Assembly: GCA_035635555.1 (NCBI GenBank)
Contig: DASQAT010000004.1
Span: 36,796-100,795, forward strand
DNA: 64,000 nucleotides
Direction: 5' to 3'
DNA from: Candidatus Dormiibacterota bacterium
Lineage (GTDB): Bacteria; Acidobacteriota; Polarisedimenticolia; Gp22-AA2
The notes under the pieces were generated by a model. That model was not told the DNA's origin and did not search any database. It saw only the letters and a list, made by a program, of their open reading frames with translations. How positions within the stretch are numbered: position 1 is the stretch's first letter; each line of letters begins with the position of its first letter. Below, piece after piece: positions 1 through 7,613 of this stretch. The position numbers and the translations under genes are program-made.

Positions 1-443
1 TCGGCTGCTTCGAAGGCGAGCAGGATCCGTCTGCGGATCGCGAGCGCGTCCTCGATCGTCTTCAGCCCCGGTGCGAACGGCGCCCAGTCGTCGTGCCCGA
101 AGTAGGAGTGGGCCGCCCCGGTGGCCACGATCAGGAAGTCGTACGGCACCTCGCCGTCCGCCAGGAGAACCTTGCGCGCCTCGACGTCGATGGCGGTCGC
201 TTCGCCGAGGATGACCGTGGCGTTCTTCTGGCGCCGCAGGATCCGCCGGATCGGCATGGCGATGTCGCTCGGGTTCAGCGCCGCCGTGGCGACCTGGTAG
301 AGCAGCGGCTGGAACAGATGGTGGTTGCGGCGATCGACGACCGTCAGGCGCACCGGGGCGCGCCGGAGCGCCCGGGCGGCGTAGAGGCCGCCGAAGCCGC
401 CGCCGAGGACGACGACGCGGGCGGGTGTCTCCGGGGCGGTCAT
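1..443 (-). CDS. ndh: Type II NADH dehydrogenase (Ndh), 5' part only
   Basis: This is the N-terminal 147 residues of a FAD-dependent NADH:quinone oxidoreductase; the rest lies beyond the left edge. Read on the minus strand it begins [20 protein letters not shown], a classic GxGxxG dinucleotide-binding fold, followed by [18 protein letters not shown], the quinone/FAD-side signature of NDH-2 enzymes, and later [17 protein letters not shown]. Such enzymes sit on the inner face of the cytoplasmic membrane and pass electrons from NADH to quinone without pumping protons. It lies 68 nt downstream of the pterin dehydratase gene in the same direction, so it may be the last gene of that cluster. The start is the ATG at 441-443; no strong ribosome site is visible. 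Confidence 0.88.
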   Translation of the reverse strand, partial: MTAPETPARVVVLGGGFGGLYAARALRRAPVRLTVVDRRNHHLFQPLLYQVATAALNPSDIAMPIRRILRRQKNATVILGEATAIDVEARKVLLADGEVPYDFLIVATGAAHSYFGHDDWAPFAPGLKTIEDALAIRRRILLAFEAA

Positions 444-511
444 GTCTCGGACACGCTCCTAGGGTGAGCGCCGCGGACGAATCTCAGAGCCGCGGTCATG
501 CCCCCACGGCC

Positions 512-868
512 CTACTTGCTGAACACGAACTTGTTCGGCGATCCCTCCAGCACCGAACCCTTGCCCGGCCGCCAGAGGGCGTGCTTCTCGATCTCCTTCG
601 CGAGTGCCAGGTCCCTCTCGGTGATGCCGCCCGAGGCGTGCGTCTTCAGCTTGACCCAGACCTTCCCCCAGGTGACCTCGAGGTCCGGATGGTGGTAGGC
701 CGCCTCGCTGAGAAAGCCGATGGCGTTGACCAGCATCAGCGTGGTCGGCCAGCCGTCCGTGCTGTACTTGCGGCGCAGCCAGCCGTCCTCCAGCTTCCAG
801 CCGGGAAGCTCCTTCTCCAGACGAATCGTGATCTCCTGGTCCGGGATGACCGGAAGCTTTTCAGGCAT
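512..868 (-). CDS. Pterin-4a-carbinolamine dehydratase family protein
   Basis: The 118-residue protein has the family signature EAAYHHPDLEVTW with a second His and an Asp further on (KTHASGGITERDLALA), which are the catalytic residues of 4a-hydroxytetrahydrobiopterin dehydratase (PhhB/DCoH). The family dehydrates 4a-carbinolamine pterins during aromatic amino acid hydroxylation, and homologues without a hydroxylase partner have been linked to molybdopterin metabolism. No phenylalanine hydroxylase is present in the window. The gene follows the Fae-like gene by 21 nt and has a good ribosome site (GGGAGGTG) 5 nt before its ATG, so it is probably in one operon with it. Length is normal, slightly long at both ends. 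Function is likely, the physiological substrate unknown. Confidence 0.88.
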   Translation of the reverse strand: MPEKLPVIPDQEITIRLEKELPGWKLEDGWLRRKYSTDGWPTTLMLVNAIGFLSEAAYHHPDLEVTWGKVWVKLKTHASGGITERDLALAKEIEKHALWRPGKGSVLEGSPNKFVFSK

Positions 869-889
869 TCGACACCTCCCGTCGCCGAG

Positions 890-1444
890 CTAGTCGAGAA
901 TCCACTTCTTCTTCTCGCGGTTGAAGTACATGTGGCGCGGCATCGAGCGATCTTCCTTGAGGAGGTCCTGCACGGAAGGCTTTCCCCGGAGCGCCTTCTG
1001 GATCGCCTCTTTCATGGCGGAGCGGTTGTTGCGGTAGAGCTCGTTGAAGTCGGCATCCTTCATGTCCGACAGGCGCGGGTCGACCCACACCAGGGAGATG
1101 ATGCACAGGCTCTCGGCCTTGTTCTTCGGGATGATTCCGGCCTCCACGGCGTCGAGCACGCCGTCGGCGATGCCGGCCTGGACGGGGCCGCCGTAGACCA
1201 TCACGTCCGCCATCTTCTTCAGCTGCACCTTGGGCACCATGATGGTCGCCGGCTTCACCATCTTACCGCCGTCCACCAGGCAGAAGAAGCGCGAGAAGCC
1301 GGCGCTCTGTCCCATGATCGTCGCGAACGCCTGGCCGACCGGACCATCCATCTCGCCGATCACGATCTCCGGCTCGGTCCACAGCCAGTCCTGGCTGCCT
1401 TCCCCCATCGCCTCTCCGAAGCGGATCCTGATCCGATCAGGCAT
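890..1444 (-). CDS. Formaldehyde-activating enzyme (Fae)-like protein lacking the catalytic His
   Basis: The 184-residue protein matches the Fae family: GEAM near the start, IVIGEMDGPVGQAFA, KPATIMVPKV, and GGPVQAGIADGVLDAVEAG followed by IIPKNKAESLCII. Fae condenses formaldehyde with tetrahydromethanopterin in methylotrophs and archaea. Aligning the IVIG block with the HIDLxIG block of known Fae puts Glu where the conserved catalytic His stands, and there are about two extra residues just before it. It is therefore a divergent paralogue that may bind, rather than activate, a C1-pterin. The ribosome site GGAGGA lies just upstream of the ATG at 1444. Next gene downstream is a pterin-carbinolamine dehydratase, which supports a role in pterin chemistry. 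Confidence 0.85.
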   Translation of the reverse strand: MPDRIRIRFGEAMGEGSQDWLWTEPEIVIGEMDGPVGQAFATIMGQSAGFSRFFCLVDGGKMVKPATIMVPKVQLKKMADVMVYGGPVQAGIADGVLDAVEAGIIPKNKAESLCIISLVWVDPRLSDMKDADFNELYRNNRSAMKEAIQKALRGKPSVQDLLKEDRSMPRHMYFNREKKKWILD

Positions 1445-1583
1445 GACTCTTCCTCCGTGTGGATCGTCCGAGAACGCGGCTCCCGTGGAAAAACGGCGCC
1501 GATCCTACCCCAGGCTGCGCGTCACTGTCACTCTCGGCGACCACGTCGCGAAACGCGGAACGCGCGCCGGGACGGACCGCGCG

Positions 1584-1597
1584 TATGATCGGCGTCC
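1584..1597 (+). promoter_or_regulatory. -10 element TATGAT, leaderless start of homoserine dehydrogenase
   Basis: TATGAT at 1584-1589 is followed by 8 nt and then the ATG at 1598. No Shine-Dalgarno sequence is present, so transcription should begin at or next to the start codon. Confidence 0.6.
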
Positions 1598-2620
1598 ATG
1601 GACCGTCGTCACGTCCGTCTCGGGTTCGCGGGGTTCGGGAACGTCGGCCGCGCCCTGGCGCGTCTCCTTCTGGAGCGGCGCGACGAGATCGGCAGGCGGC
1701 ACCATCTGACGTTCGAGACGACGCTCCTCGCGAGCGGCCGCCGCGGTGCTTGGGTCGAGCCCGGGGGGATCGATCTCGAAGCGGCGCTGCGCGACGGCTG
1801 GTCGTCGCCCGGCCGGCTGCCGGACGCGCTGCGCGATGCTCCCGTCGATCTTCTGTTCGAGACGACGCCTTTGGAGCCGAGGACCGGCGAGCCCGCCTTG
1901 TCGCACGTGCGCACGGCGCTCGAACAGGGGATGTCGGTCGTCACGGCCAACAAGGGACCGGTCGCCCTGGCGGCGCGCGACCTCTTCGCGATCGCGCGGC
2001 GCACGGGCGCGGGGTTCCGCTTCGAGTCGGCCGTGGCGGATTGCCTGCCGGTGTTCAATCTGGTCGAGGCGGCGGTGCCGGTGGGACGGATCGTGCGCTG
2101 CCGGGGTGTTCTCAACTCGACCAGCAACCACGTGCTGCAGGCCGTGAGCCTGGGCCGGCCGGCCGACGATGCCGTCGCCGAGATGCGGCGTCTGGGTCTC
2201 GCCGAGGCCGATCCGTCGCACGATCTGGAGGGCTGGGACCAGGCCGTGAAGATCGTCATCCTGGCGAACGTCCTGATGGGTCGAAACCTGAAGCCGCCGG
2301 ACGTCGAGCGCACCCCCCTGGCCTCGGTCGACCCGGCCTGGCTGCGCGGCGAGACCCGGGCCGGCCGGACGGTGCGACTGATCGCGGAGGCGGCGCTCGA
2401 TGGACCGGCGCGCGTGCGCGCGGAGGGGATGTCGCCGGGGGATTTTCTGGCGTCGCTCCCGGGCGTGTCTCTGGGCCTGACGCTCGACACCGAGCTGGCC
2501 GGGACGATCAACGTGTCGATCGTGGAGCCGCACGTCGAGCAGACCGCCTACGGCATGCTGGCCGACCTGGTCGCCATCCGTCAGGGACGACGGCTCGTCC
2601 CGACGCCGCTTCTGTCCTAG
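1598..2620 (+). CDS. hom: Homoserine dehydrogenase
   Basis: A 340-residue NAD(P)-dependent enzyme that reduces aspartate semialdehyde to homoserine for threonine and methionine synthesis. It opens with the Rossmann motif GFAGFGNVGRAL, carries VVTANKGPVA, then the conserved catalytic-domain region LNSTSNHV ... GLAEADPSHDLEGWDQAVK. The classical pattern is EADPxxDxxGxDAxxK with the catalytic Asp and Lys retained. It lacks the C-terminal ACT domain of feedback-inhibited forms, so it is the short, probably unregulated type. The start is the ATG directly after a -10 box, which also removes the longer out-of-frame alternatives. It ends 3 nt before the stop of the convergent amidohydrolase gene. Confidence 0.9.
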   Translation: MDRRHVRLGFAGFGNVGRALARLLLERRDEIGRRHHLTFETTLLASGRRGAWVEPGGIDLEAALRDGWSSPGRLPDALRDAPVDLLFETTPLEPRTGEPALSHVRTALEQGMSVVTANKGPVALAARDLFAIARRTGAGFRFESAVADCLPVFNLVEAAVPVGRIVRCRGVLNSTSNHVLQAVSLGRPADDAVAEMRRLGLAEADPSHDLEGWDQAVKIVILANVLMGRNLKPPDVERTPLASVDPAWLRGETRAGRTVRLIAEAALDGPARVRAEGMSPGDFLASLPGVSLGLTLDTELAGTINVSIVEPHVEQTAYGMLADLVAIRQGRRLVPTPLLS

Positions 2621-2623
2621 GGA

Positions 2624-4333
2624 TCAGTCACCCTCCGCGCGGTACACCTCCCGGCCGTCGAACAGCGTGAGGAGGACCTTCGCCTTGTGGATGTCGAGCG
2701 GCGGCGCCTGGAAGATGTCGGGCTTGAGGACGACCAGGTCGGCCAGCTTCCCTTCCTTGATCGATCCCTTGACGTCCTCCTCGAACGACGCGTAGGCGCC
2801 GTTGATCGTGTACGCGGCGATCGCCTGCTCGAGGGTCACGCGCTCCCGCGGGATCCACCCTCCCTCGGGCCGGCCGTCCGTGTCCTGGCGCAGCACCGCG
2901 TTGTGCAGGCCGATCATCACGTCCATCGTCACCACCGGCCAGTCGCTGCCGAACGCCAGCCGGCCTCCGCTCAGGGCGATGCTGTTCCAGGCGAAGGCGC
3001 GCCCGACCCGCTCGGGGCCGACGTTGACGGCCCACACGTTGAGGAGGTTCGGCTCCGGGTAGGCGTGGTACGGCTGCATGCTGGCGATGACCCCGAGCGA
3101 GCCGAAGCGCGGGATGTCGGAGGCGTCGATCGTCTCGATGTGCTCCAGGCGGTGGCGCCGCTTCAGCCCGGGGTGCTCGCGCTCCGCCGCCTCGATGGCG
3201 TCGAGCGACAGGCGCACGGCGGCGTCGCCGATGGCGTGGATGTAGATCTGGAAGCCGGCGGCGTCCACCCGCCGCACCATCGCCTGCAGCTGGCGCGCGT
3301 CGTAACGGGGCGTCCCCCGGAGCGCCTTGTCGTTGGAGTAGGGAGCGAGCATCGCGGCGGTGTTCGACTCGATGACTCCGTCGGCGAAGAATTTCACGGT
3401 GCCGGCGCGCACGAAGTGATCGTGGTGGGCCCGCTGCGCCGCCAGGATCCGCGCGACGAGGGAATCGGTCAATTGGACCGGATTCTCGGGCATCGGGAAC
3501 GCGGTGGAGGTGCGCACCGTGAGGTGGCCGTCCTTCTGCATCTCGGCGTACAGATCGATCTCGTCCTGGCCGCCGCTGCAGTTCTGGACGCTCGTGATTC
3601 CGAAGCTGTTGGCCAGCCTCATCCCCTTCAGGAGCGCCGCGATCTTCCTGTCGTGCGACGGCTTCGGGAGGACGCGCTCCATGAGCCCCATGGCCCCCTC
3701 CTTCAAGGCCCCGGTCGGCTCGCCGGTCTTCCGGTCCTTGACGATCTCCCCCTGGCTCGGGGGCGGCTGCGGCGTGCGGGCCGTGATCTCGGCCGCCCGC
3801 AGGGCCGCGCTGTTGCACCATCCCGAGTGGCCGTCGTAGGAATACAGGAAGACCGGCCGGCGCGTCTCGGCCGCGTCGAGATCCTTGCGACCCGGCAGGC
3901 GCTCCGGGAACGTCGAGTACAGCCACCCGGATCCCAGGATCCAGGGTTCGTCGGGATGGTCGGCCGCGTAGCGCCGCACGCGCCCCTGGATCTCGTCCAG
4001 GGTCACGGCACCGGTCAGGTCCACCTGGTCCAGGCCGAGCGAGCCGTCCAGGAAATGCGAGTGGGAGTCGTTGAACCCCGGGAGGACGACGCCGCCGCGC
4101 GCGTCGTACTCGCGGGTCGACGGCCCCTTGAGGGCCCGGACATCCTTCTCGGTACCGACCCTGACGATGCGATCGCCGCGCACCGCCACCGCCTCGGCCC
4201 AGGGCCGCTCCGGCTCGACCGTGTAGACCCGGCCGCCGACGATCAGCAGGTCGGCCGGCGGCTCGGGCGGGGCCGCCGTGCAGCCCGCGGCGAGACACGC
4301 CAGGGCGAGCGGGACGAAGGCGCGTGCTATCAT
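2624..4333 (-). CDS. Secreted amidohydrolase, YtcJ-like family, lipoprotein
   Basis: The 569-residue protein begins with a lipoprotein signal (MIARAFVPLALACLAAGC, lipobox LAAGC), so it should be anchored in the periplasm. After it come the amidohydrolase-3 hallmarks: ADLLIVGGRVYTV, then the metal-binding FNDSHSHFLDG (HxH), KFFADGVIES, the metal ligand region IYIHAIGDAAV, HRLEHIE, and FGSDWPV with the final metal-binding Asp. The family hydrolyses N-acyl or imide bonds; the substrate cannot be told from sequence. The start at 4333 was chosen because it gives an exact signal peptide; longer frames upstream run through the divergent corA gene and are shadows. The 5' ends of the two genes are only 21 nt apart. 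Confidence 0.9.
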   Translation of the reverse strand: MIARAFVPLALACLAAGCTAAPPEPPADLLIVGGRVYTVEPERPWAEAVAVRGDRIVRVGTEKDVRALKGPSTREYDARGGVVLPGFNDSHSHFLDGSLGLDQVDLTGAVTLDEIQGRVRRYAADHPDEPWILGSGWLYSTFPERLPGRKDLDAAETRRPVFLYSYDGHSGWCNSAALRAAEITARTPQPPPSQGEIVKDRKTGEPTGALKEGAMGLMERVLPKPSHDRKIAALLKGMRLANSFGITSVQNCSGGQDEIDLYAEMQKDGHLTVRTSTAFPMPENPVQLTDSLVARILAAQRAHHDHFVRAGTVKFFADGVIESNTAAMLAPYSNDKALRGTPRYDARQLQAMVRRVDAAGFQIYIHAIGDAAVRLSLDAIEAAEREHPGLKRRHRLEHIETIDASDIPRFGSLGVIASMQPYHAYPEPNLLNVWAVNVGPERVGRAFAWNSIALSGGRLAFGSDWPVVTMDVMIGLHNAVLRQDTDGRPEGGWIPRERVTLEQAIAAYTINGAYASFEEDVKGSIKEGKLADLVVLKPDIFQAPPLDIHKAKVLLTLFDGREVYRAEGD

Positions 4334-4354
4334 CCGCCGCGGCGGAGGTGCGGA
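4328..4354 (+). promoter_or_regulatory. corA promoter -10 (TATCAT) and ribosome site (GGAGGTG)
   Basis: TATCAT at 4328-4333 overlaps the start codon of the divergent amidohydrolase. GGAGGTG at 4344-4350 lies 4 nt before an in-frame CTG, the only plausible start for CorA. The first in-frame ATG lies deep inside the conserved domain. Confidence 0.5.
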
Positions 4355-5338
4355 CTGCTCTCCATCGTCGCCTGCCATCCCGACGGACGGATCGAAGAGG
4401 GAATCGCGAAGGATCGGCTGCCCGCCCTCCTCGCCGCCACGGGCACGACGCTCTGGATCGACCTCAGCGGGCCGGGCAAGGACGACTCGGACGTTCTGAC
4501 CTCGGTGTTCCGGTTTCATCCTCTGACCCTCGAAGACTGCGAATCGCGGCGCCACAACCCGAAGATCGACGACTACGGCTCCTATCTCTTCATCCTGACG
4601 CACGGTGTTCATCCCGAAAGCTCGGCGCGCGAGTTCCGCACCCGGCAGCTGTCGATCTTCCTGGGACCTAACTACCTCGTCACCTACCACGGCGAGAAGT
4701 CCAGAAGCGTCGAGGCGGCCCTCGACGGCGTCCGCAAGAACCCGCTCCTCATGGCCCACGGGCCGGGGATGATCCTCTACCGGACGCTCGATCATCAAGT
4801 TGATTTGTACCTGCCCCTGATGGAGAACTTCCAGAAGCGGATCGAGGAGATCGAGAAGGCCTGCTTCGAGGCCACGACCTCGGCCATCCTGCAGGATGTC
4901 TTTGGCCTGCGCAAGGCGCTGGTCCGTCTGCGCCGCTTCTCCGGTCACCAGCGCGAGACCCTCCTGCGTCTCAGCCGGCGCGAGTTCTCGTTGATCGACG
5001 AGCGCAGCGCCATCTACCTGCGCGACGTCTACGACCATCTGGTCCGGATCACCGACCTGGCCGACTCGTACCGCGAGCTGGTCGCGGGTGCTTTGGAGGC
5101 CCACCTGTCGATCGTCTCGAACCGGACCAACGAGATCATGCGGGCCCTCACGGTCATCACCACGCTGTTCATGCCGCTGACCCTGATCACCGGCATCTAC
5201 GGCATGAACTTCCAGGACATGCCGGAGCTCCGCTGGAAGCACGGTTCACTCTTCGCCTACGGCCTGATGGCCGCGGTCGCCGGACTGATGTACTACCTGT
5301 TCCGCCGGCGCGGAATCTTTCGCGGCCCGGGTCGCTGA
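4355..5338 (+). CDS. corA: CorA-type divalent cation transporter, probable CTG start
   Basis: A 327-residue magnesium/cobalt channel of the cytoplasmic membrane. The cytoplasmic funnel domain (IVACHPDGRIEEG ... HPLTLEDCESRRHNPKIDDYG) is followed by a long helical stretch (LYLPLMENFQKRIEEIEKA) and two C-terminal membrane helices. The invariant pore motif is TGIYGMNF (GMN). Length and order are typical of CorA. No ATG or GTG lies in frame before the conserved N terminus; CTG at 4355, 4 nt after GGAGGTG, gives a normal-length protein. Its 3' end overlaps the convergent small gene by 46 nt. Identity is certain, the start codon is inferred. Confidence 0.9.
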   Translation: MLSIVACHPDGRIEEGIAKDRLPALLAATGTTLWIDLSGPGKDDSDVLTSVFRFHPLTLEDCESRRHNPKIDDYGSYLFILTHGVHPESSAREFRTRQLSIFLGPNYLVTYHGEKSRSVEAALDGVRKNPLLMAHGPGMILYRTLDHQVDLYLPLMENFQKRIEEIEKACFEATTSAILQDVFGLRKALVRLRRFSGHQRETLLRLSRREFSLIDERSAIYLRDVYDHLVRITDLADSYRELVAGALEAHLSIVSNRTNEIMRALTVITTLFMPLTLITGIYGMNFQDMPELRWKHGSLFAYGLMAAVAGLMYYLFRRRGIFRGPGR

Positions 5339-5592
5339 GGGCGCCCCGCGATCGCGGCCTTCCGCTCCGACAGTGAGCGCTCCACGACCCGGCTGCCGAG
5401 GCGGTGCGACGCCTCCTTGCGGTCGATGCGTCCGGTCGCGAGCTCGTGCAGGACGACCGCCTTGTAGATCTCGAGCAGCCCGCGCCGCAACGCCTTGCCC
5501 AGGATCTCCACCTCGTCCGCCTTCAGACGATCGCACACGTAGGACAGCTCCTCGCCGATCGGCCTGCGGTAGGTCTCTTCGAGGCTCTTCAT
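5293..5592 (-). CDS. Small hypothetical protein, 99 residues
   Basis: I do not recognise this protein. It starts MKSLEETYRRPIGEELSYV and looks mainly helical (DEVEILGKALRRGLLEIYKA, VVLHELATGRIDRKEA), ending in a basic tail rich in Arg and Pro. There is no signal peptide or membrane segment, so it is probably cytoplasmic. A GAGG-type ribosome site lies a few nt before the ATG at 5592. Its last 46 nt overlap the 3' end of corA on the other strand. The regular heptad-like spacing of hydrophobic residues argues for a real gene, but longer open frames on the same strand continue through a palindromic element and are not supported. Confidence 0.5.
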   Translation of the reverse strand: MKSLEETYRRPIGEELSYVCDRLKADEVEILGKALRRGLLEIYKAVVLHELATGRIDRKEASHRLGSRVVERSLSERKAAIAGRPQRPGPRKIPRRRNR

Positions 5593-5666
5593 CCGTCCCT
5601 CGTCGCCGTCGCGCCTTGTCCACGGCGTCGGCGCATCTTCGCACACGGGGCCGTCCTGCGCCAGAC

Positions 5667-5834
5667 CTGCCGGCCCCTGGGGGCCCCGGTGTGCGAGGCG
5701 GGCCGCAGCGCGGCGCGGCTCATGCTCACACGCGCGGGTAAGCCGGCGCCCAACCGCGGCGCATGGCACGGTTCGAAATCGCCGTGCCGCGTTGCGGCCC
5801 GCCTCGCACGGGGGACGCCTGAGGCCGCCGGCAG
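5667..5834. repeat. GC-rich 168-bp imperfect inverted repeat
   Basis: Between the small gene at 5592 and the VWA gene at 5922 lies a large palindrome. The core arms are 5691-5719 and 5781-5809 (29 nt with two mismatches), and weaker pairing extends outward to CTGCCGGC at 5667-5674 and its complement at 5827-5834. The 61-nt loop contains a second small hairpin (GGCACGG at 5765 pairing with CCGTGCC at 5782). No T-run follows, so it is not a simple terminator. The remainder of the roughly 330-nt gap shows nothing else. Confidence 0.7.
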
Positions 5835-5921
5835 ATTGGCGACAGTCAAGGCGCTGCATCAGCGCCCCTCGATCGCAGACTGGCCGCTGACACAGGTCCC
5901 GCTTCGGGTGGACAATAGGCC

Positions 5922-7559
5922 ATGAGGCGCCCGGCCATGATCGTCCGACGGCTCCAGCTCCTGAGTCTGGCCTTCGTGACTCTTCTGCTCTCCTTCGGTT
6001 CCATCGGCGCGCCGCGCGCCGGTGAACCGGCCGTCTCCACGCCCCCGCCGGCCACGACTCCTTTGCGCGAATACGTGAGGGTGGTCCAGAGGCCCTACCT
6101 CCGGGTCGGACTGACGGTGACCGTGGTCGAGCGGCAGGGGAAGCCCGTTCGCGGCCTGTCACGGGACGACTTCCGCGTGCTGGAGGACGGCGAGGAGATG
6201 GAGCTGGCCGATTTCGGCCCGGAGGGGACGCGACGCGACCGGCCGCTGTCGGTCGCCGTGCTCCTCGATCTGTCCTACAGCATGGGGAGCCAGGTGAAGA
6301 AGGTGCGCGAGGCGGCGCAGGCGCTCCTGGCGACGCTGCGGCCGGGGGACGAGATCATGGTCGCCAAGTTCAACGACGATCTGACCGTCCTGCAGAATTT
6401 CACCGGCGACCCGGGCGATCCGGAAAAGACCCTGAAGCGGGTCGGCACCGCCTTCGGGGGCACGGCGATCTTCCGATCCATCGAGACGACGCTGCGCGAC
6501 CTGCGCTCCCGCGCGGGGCGCAAGGTGATCCTGGTCGTGAGCGACGGCCTGGACAACGACATCGAGCGCGGCGGCTCGGTCTTCCAGTCGCTCTACCTGC
6601 AGGACCTGATCCGGCTGTGCTTCAGGACCGGGACGACGGTCTACGGCGTCCGTCCGGGGATGAGCACGACTTCCTGGCTGCCGTTCGAAGGATTCGTCGA
6701 AGAGACGGGCGGCCGCCTTCTCTACACCGGGGGGGATCTCGAGACGCTCTTCGCCCGCCTGGGCGAGGAGTTCCAGAGCCAGTACTACGTGGGGTACGAC
6801 GTCGACCCGCAGCAGGCCGGGAAGAGACGCAGACGAATCAGGGTCGAGGTGCTGCGACCCGATCTCACCGTCACGACGGTGCGTGGATTCACGGCAGCGC
6901 GCGACAATTTCGAGGCGTTGCGTCGCGATCTTCTCGATGACGGGGCCCAGGTGCGCGCCGACGCGGTGTACGAGCTGTCGTTCCTTCCCTCCGAGCGCTC
7001 GCTGCCGGTCCTGCTCAAGGCGGCGGCCGACCCGGATGAGAGGGTGCGGGACCTCGTGGCCCGGGGGCTCGGGCGGCTGGGCGACGAAGGGGGGATGCCG
7101 GCGCTCGTGGATCTCATGGGGGATCCCCTCCCCCCGGTCCGGGCTGCGGCGGTCGATTCCCTCGTCCTGTTCGCCGGCCGGGCGACGCCGCTCCTCCTCG
7201 GGGAGGTCGTGAGGCTGACGGCAGCGGAGCCGGCCGGCCTGCGGCTGGAGAGCCTTCTCGCCGCCCTGGGGCGCGTCGGTGACGAGCGGGCGCTCGTGCC
7301 GGTGTCGACAGCGCTCCGCGACGGCGGGTCGGCCGCCCGCGTCGCGGCGGCGCGGGCCCTCGGAGACCTGGGGCTGAGCGGGGGGATCACGCCGCTGCGC
7401 GCCGTCCTGTCCGACCCCGTTCCCGAGGTGCGCGAGGCGGCGGCACGCGCAATCGTGACCATCGCCGGGCCCGCGGCCCGCGGGGTGATCGAGGACTACA
7501 TCGCGCGGGAGACGGACCCCCGCCTCAGGGAGCTGGCGCGCGACCTCCTGCGGCGCTGA
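5922..7559 (+). CDS. Secreted VWFA-domain protein with C-terminal HEAT repeats
   Basis: The 545-residue protein has an N-terminal signal anchor (LLSLAFVTLLLSFGSIG), a short beta domain (VGLTVTVVERQGKPVRGL, SRDDFRVLEDGEE) typical of the VWFA-related family best known from Acidobacteria, and a von Willebrand A domain. The MIDAS motif is intact: LLDLSYSMGS (DxSxS), with the later Thr region FGGTAIFRS and VVSDGLDND. From about residue 335 to the end it carries five or so HEAT-like repeats (DDGAQVRADAVYELSFLP, DPDERVRDLVARGLGRLG, DPVPEVREAAARAIV), which are protein-binding scaffolds. The combination suggests a periplasmic adhesion or assembly factor. Start could also be the ATG at 5937; no ribosome site is clear at either. 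Confidence 0.85.
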   Translation: MRRPAMIVRRLQLLSLAFVTLLLSFGSIGAPRAGEPAVSTPPPATTPLREYVRVVQRPYLRVGLTVTVVERQGKPVRGLSRDDFRVLEDGEEMELADFGPEGTRRDRPLSVAVLLDLSYSMGSQVKKVREAAQALLATLRPGDEIMVAKFNDDLTVLQNFTGDPGDPEKTLKRVGTAFGGTAIFRSIETTLRDLRSRAGRKVILVVSDGLDNDIERGGSVFQSLYLQDLIRLCFRTGTTVYGVRPGMSTTSWLPFEGFVEETGGRLLYTGGDLETLFARLGEEFQSQYYVGYDVDPQQAGKRRRRIRVEVLRPDLTVTTVRGFTAARDNFEALRRDLLDDGAQVRADAVYELSFLPSERSLPVLLKAAADPDERVRDLVARGLGRLGDEGGMPALVDLMGDPLPPVRAAAVDSLVLFAGRATPLLLGEVVRLTAAEPAGLRLESLLAALGRVGDERALVPVSTALRDGGSAARVAAARALGDLGLSGGITPLRAVLSDPVPEVREAAARAIVTIAGPAARGVIEDYIARETDPRLRELARDLLRR

Positions 7560-7578
7560 CGTGACGCGCGCCTTGGGA

Positions 7579-7608
7579 TAGAATGCGGATCTTCCAGCAG
7601 GAGGTGAG
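7579..7608 (+). promoter_or_regulatory. -10 TAGAAT and strong ribosome site before the P5C dehydrogenase
   Basis: TAGAAT at 7579-7584 is followed by an AGGAGGTGA-type ribosome site at about 7599-7607 and the ATG at 7614. This is one of the conventional, leadered genes in the window. Confidence 0.55.
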
Positions 7609-7613
7609 CGACG

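Noticed and set aside
2624..5242. A long minus-strand open frame running upstream of the amidohydrolase through the corA region, and similar long opposite-strand frames elsewhere.
   Set aside because: Long stop-free frames opposite real genes are expected in very GC-rich DNA. Only the part with signal peptide and amidohydrolase motifs is supported.
5760..5790. A GGTTCGAAATC string like the T-loop of a tRNA.
   Set aside because: The rest of the tRNA (acceptor, D and anticodon stems) cannot be built. The string is the loop of a hairpin nested in the palindrome at 5667-5834.
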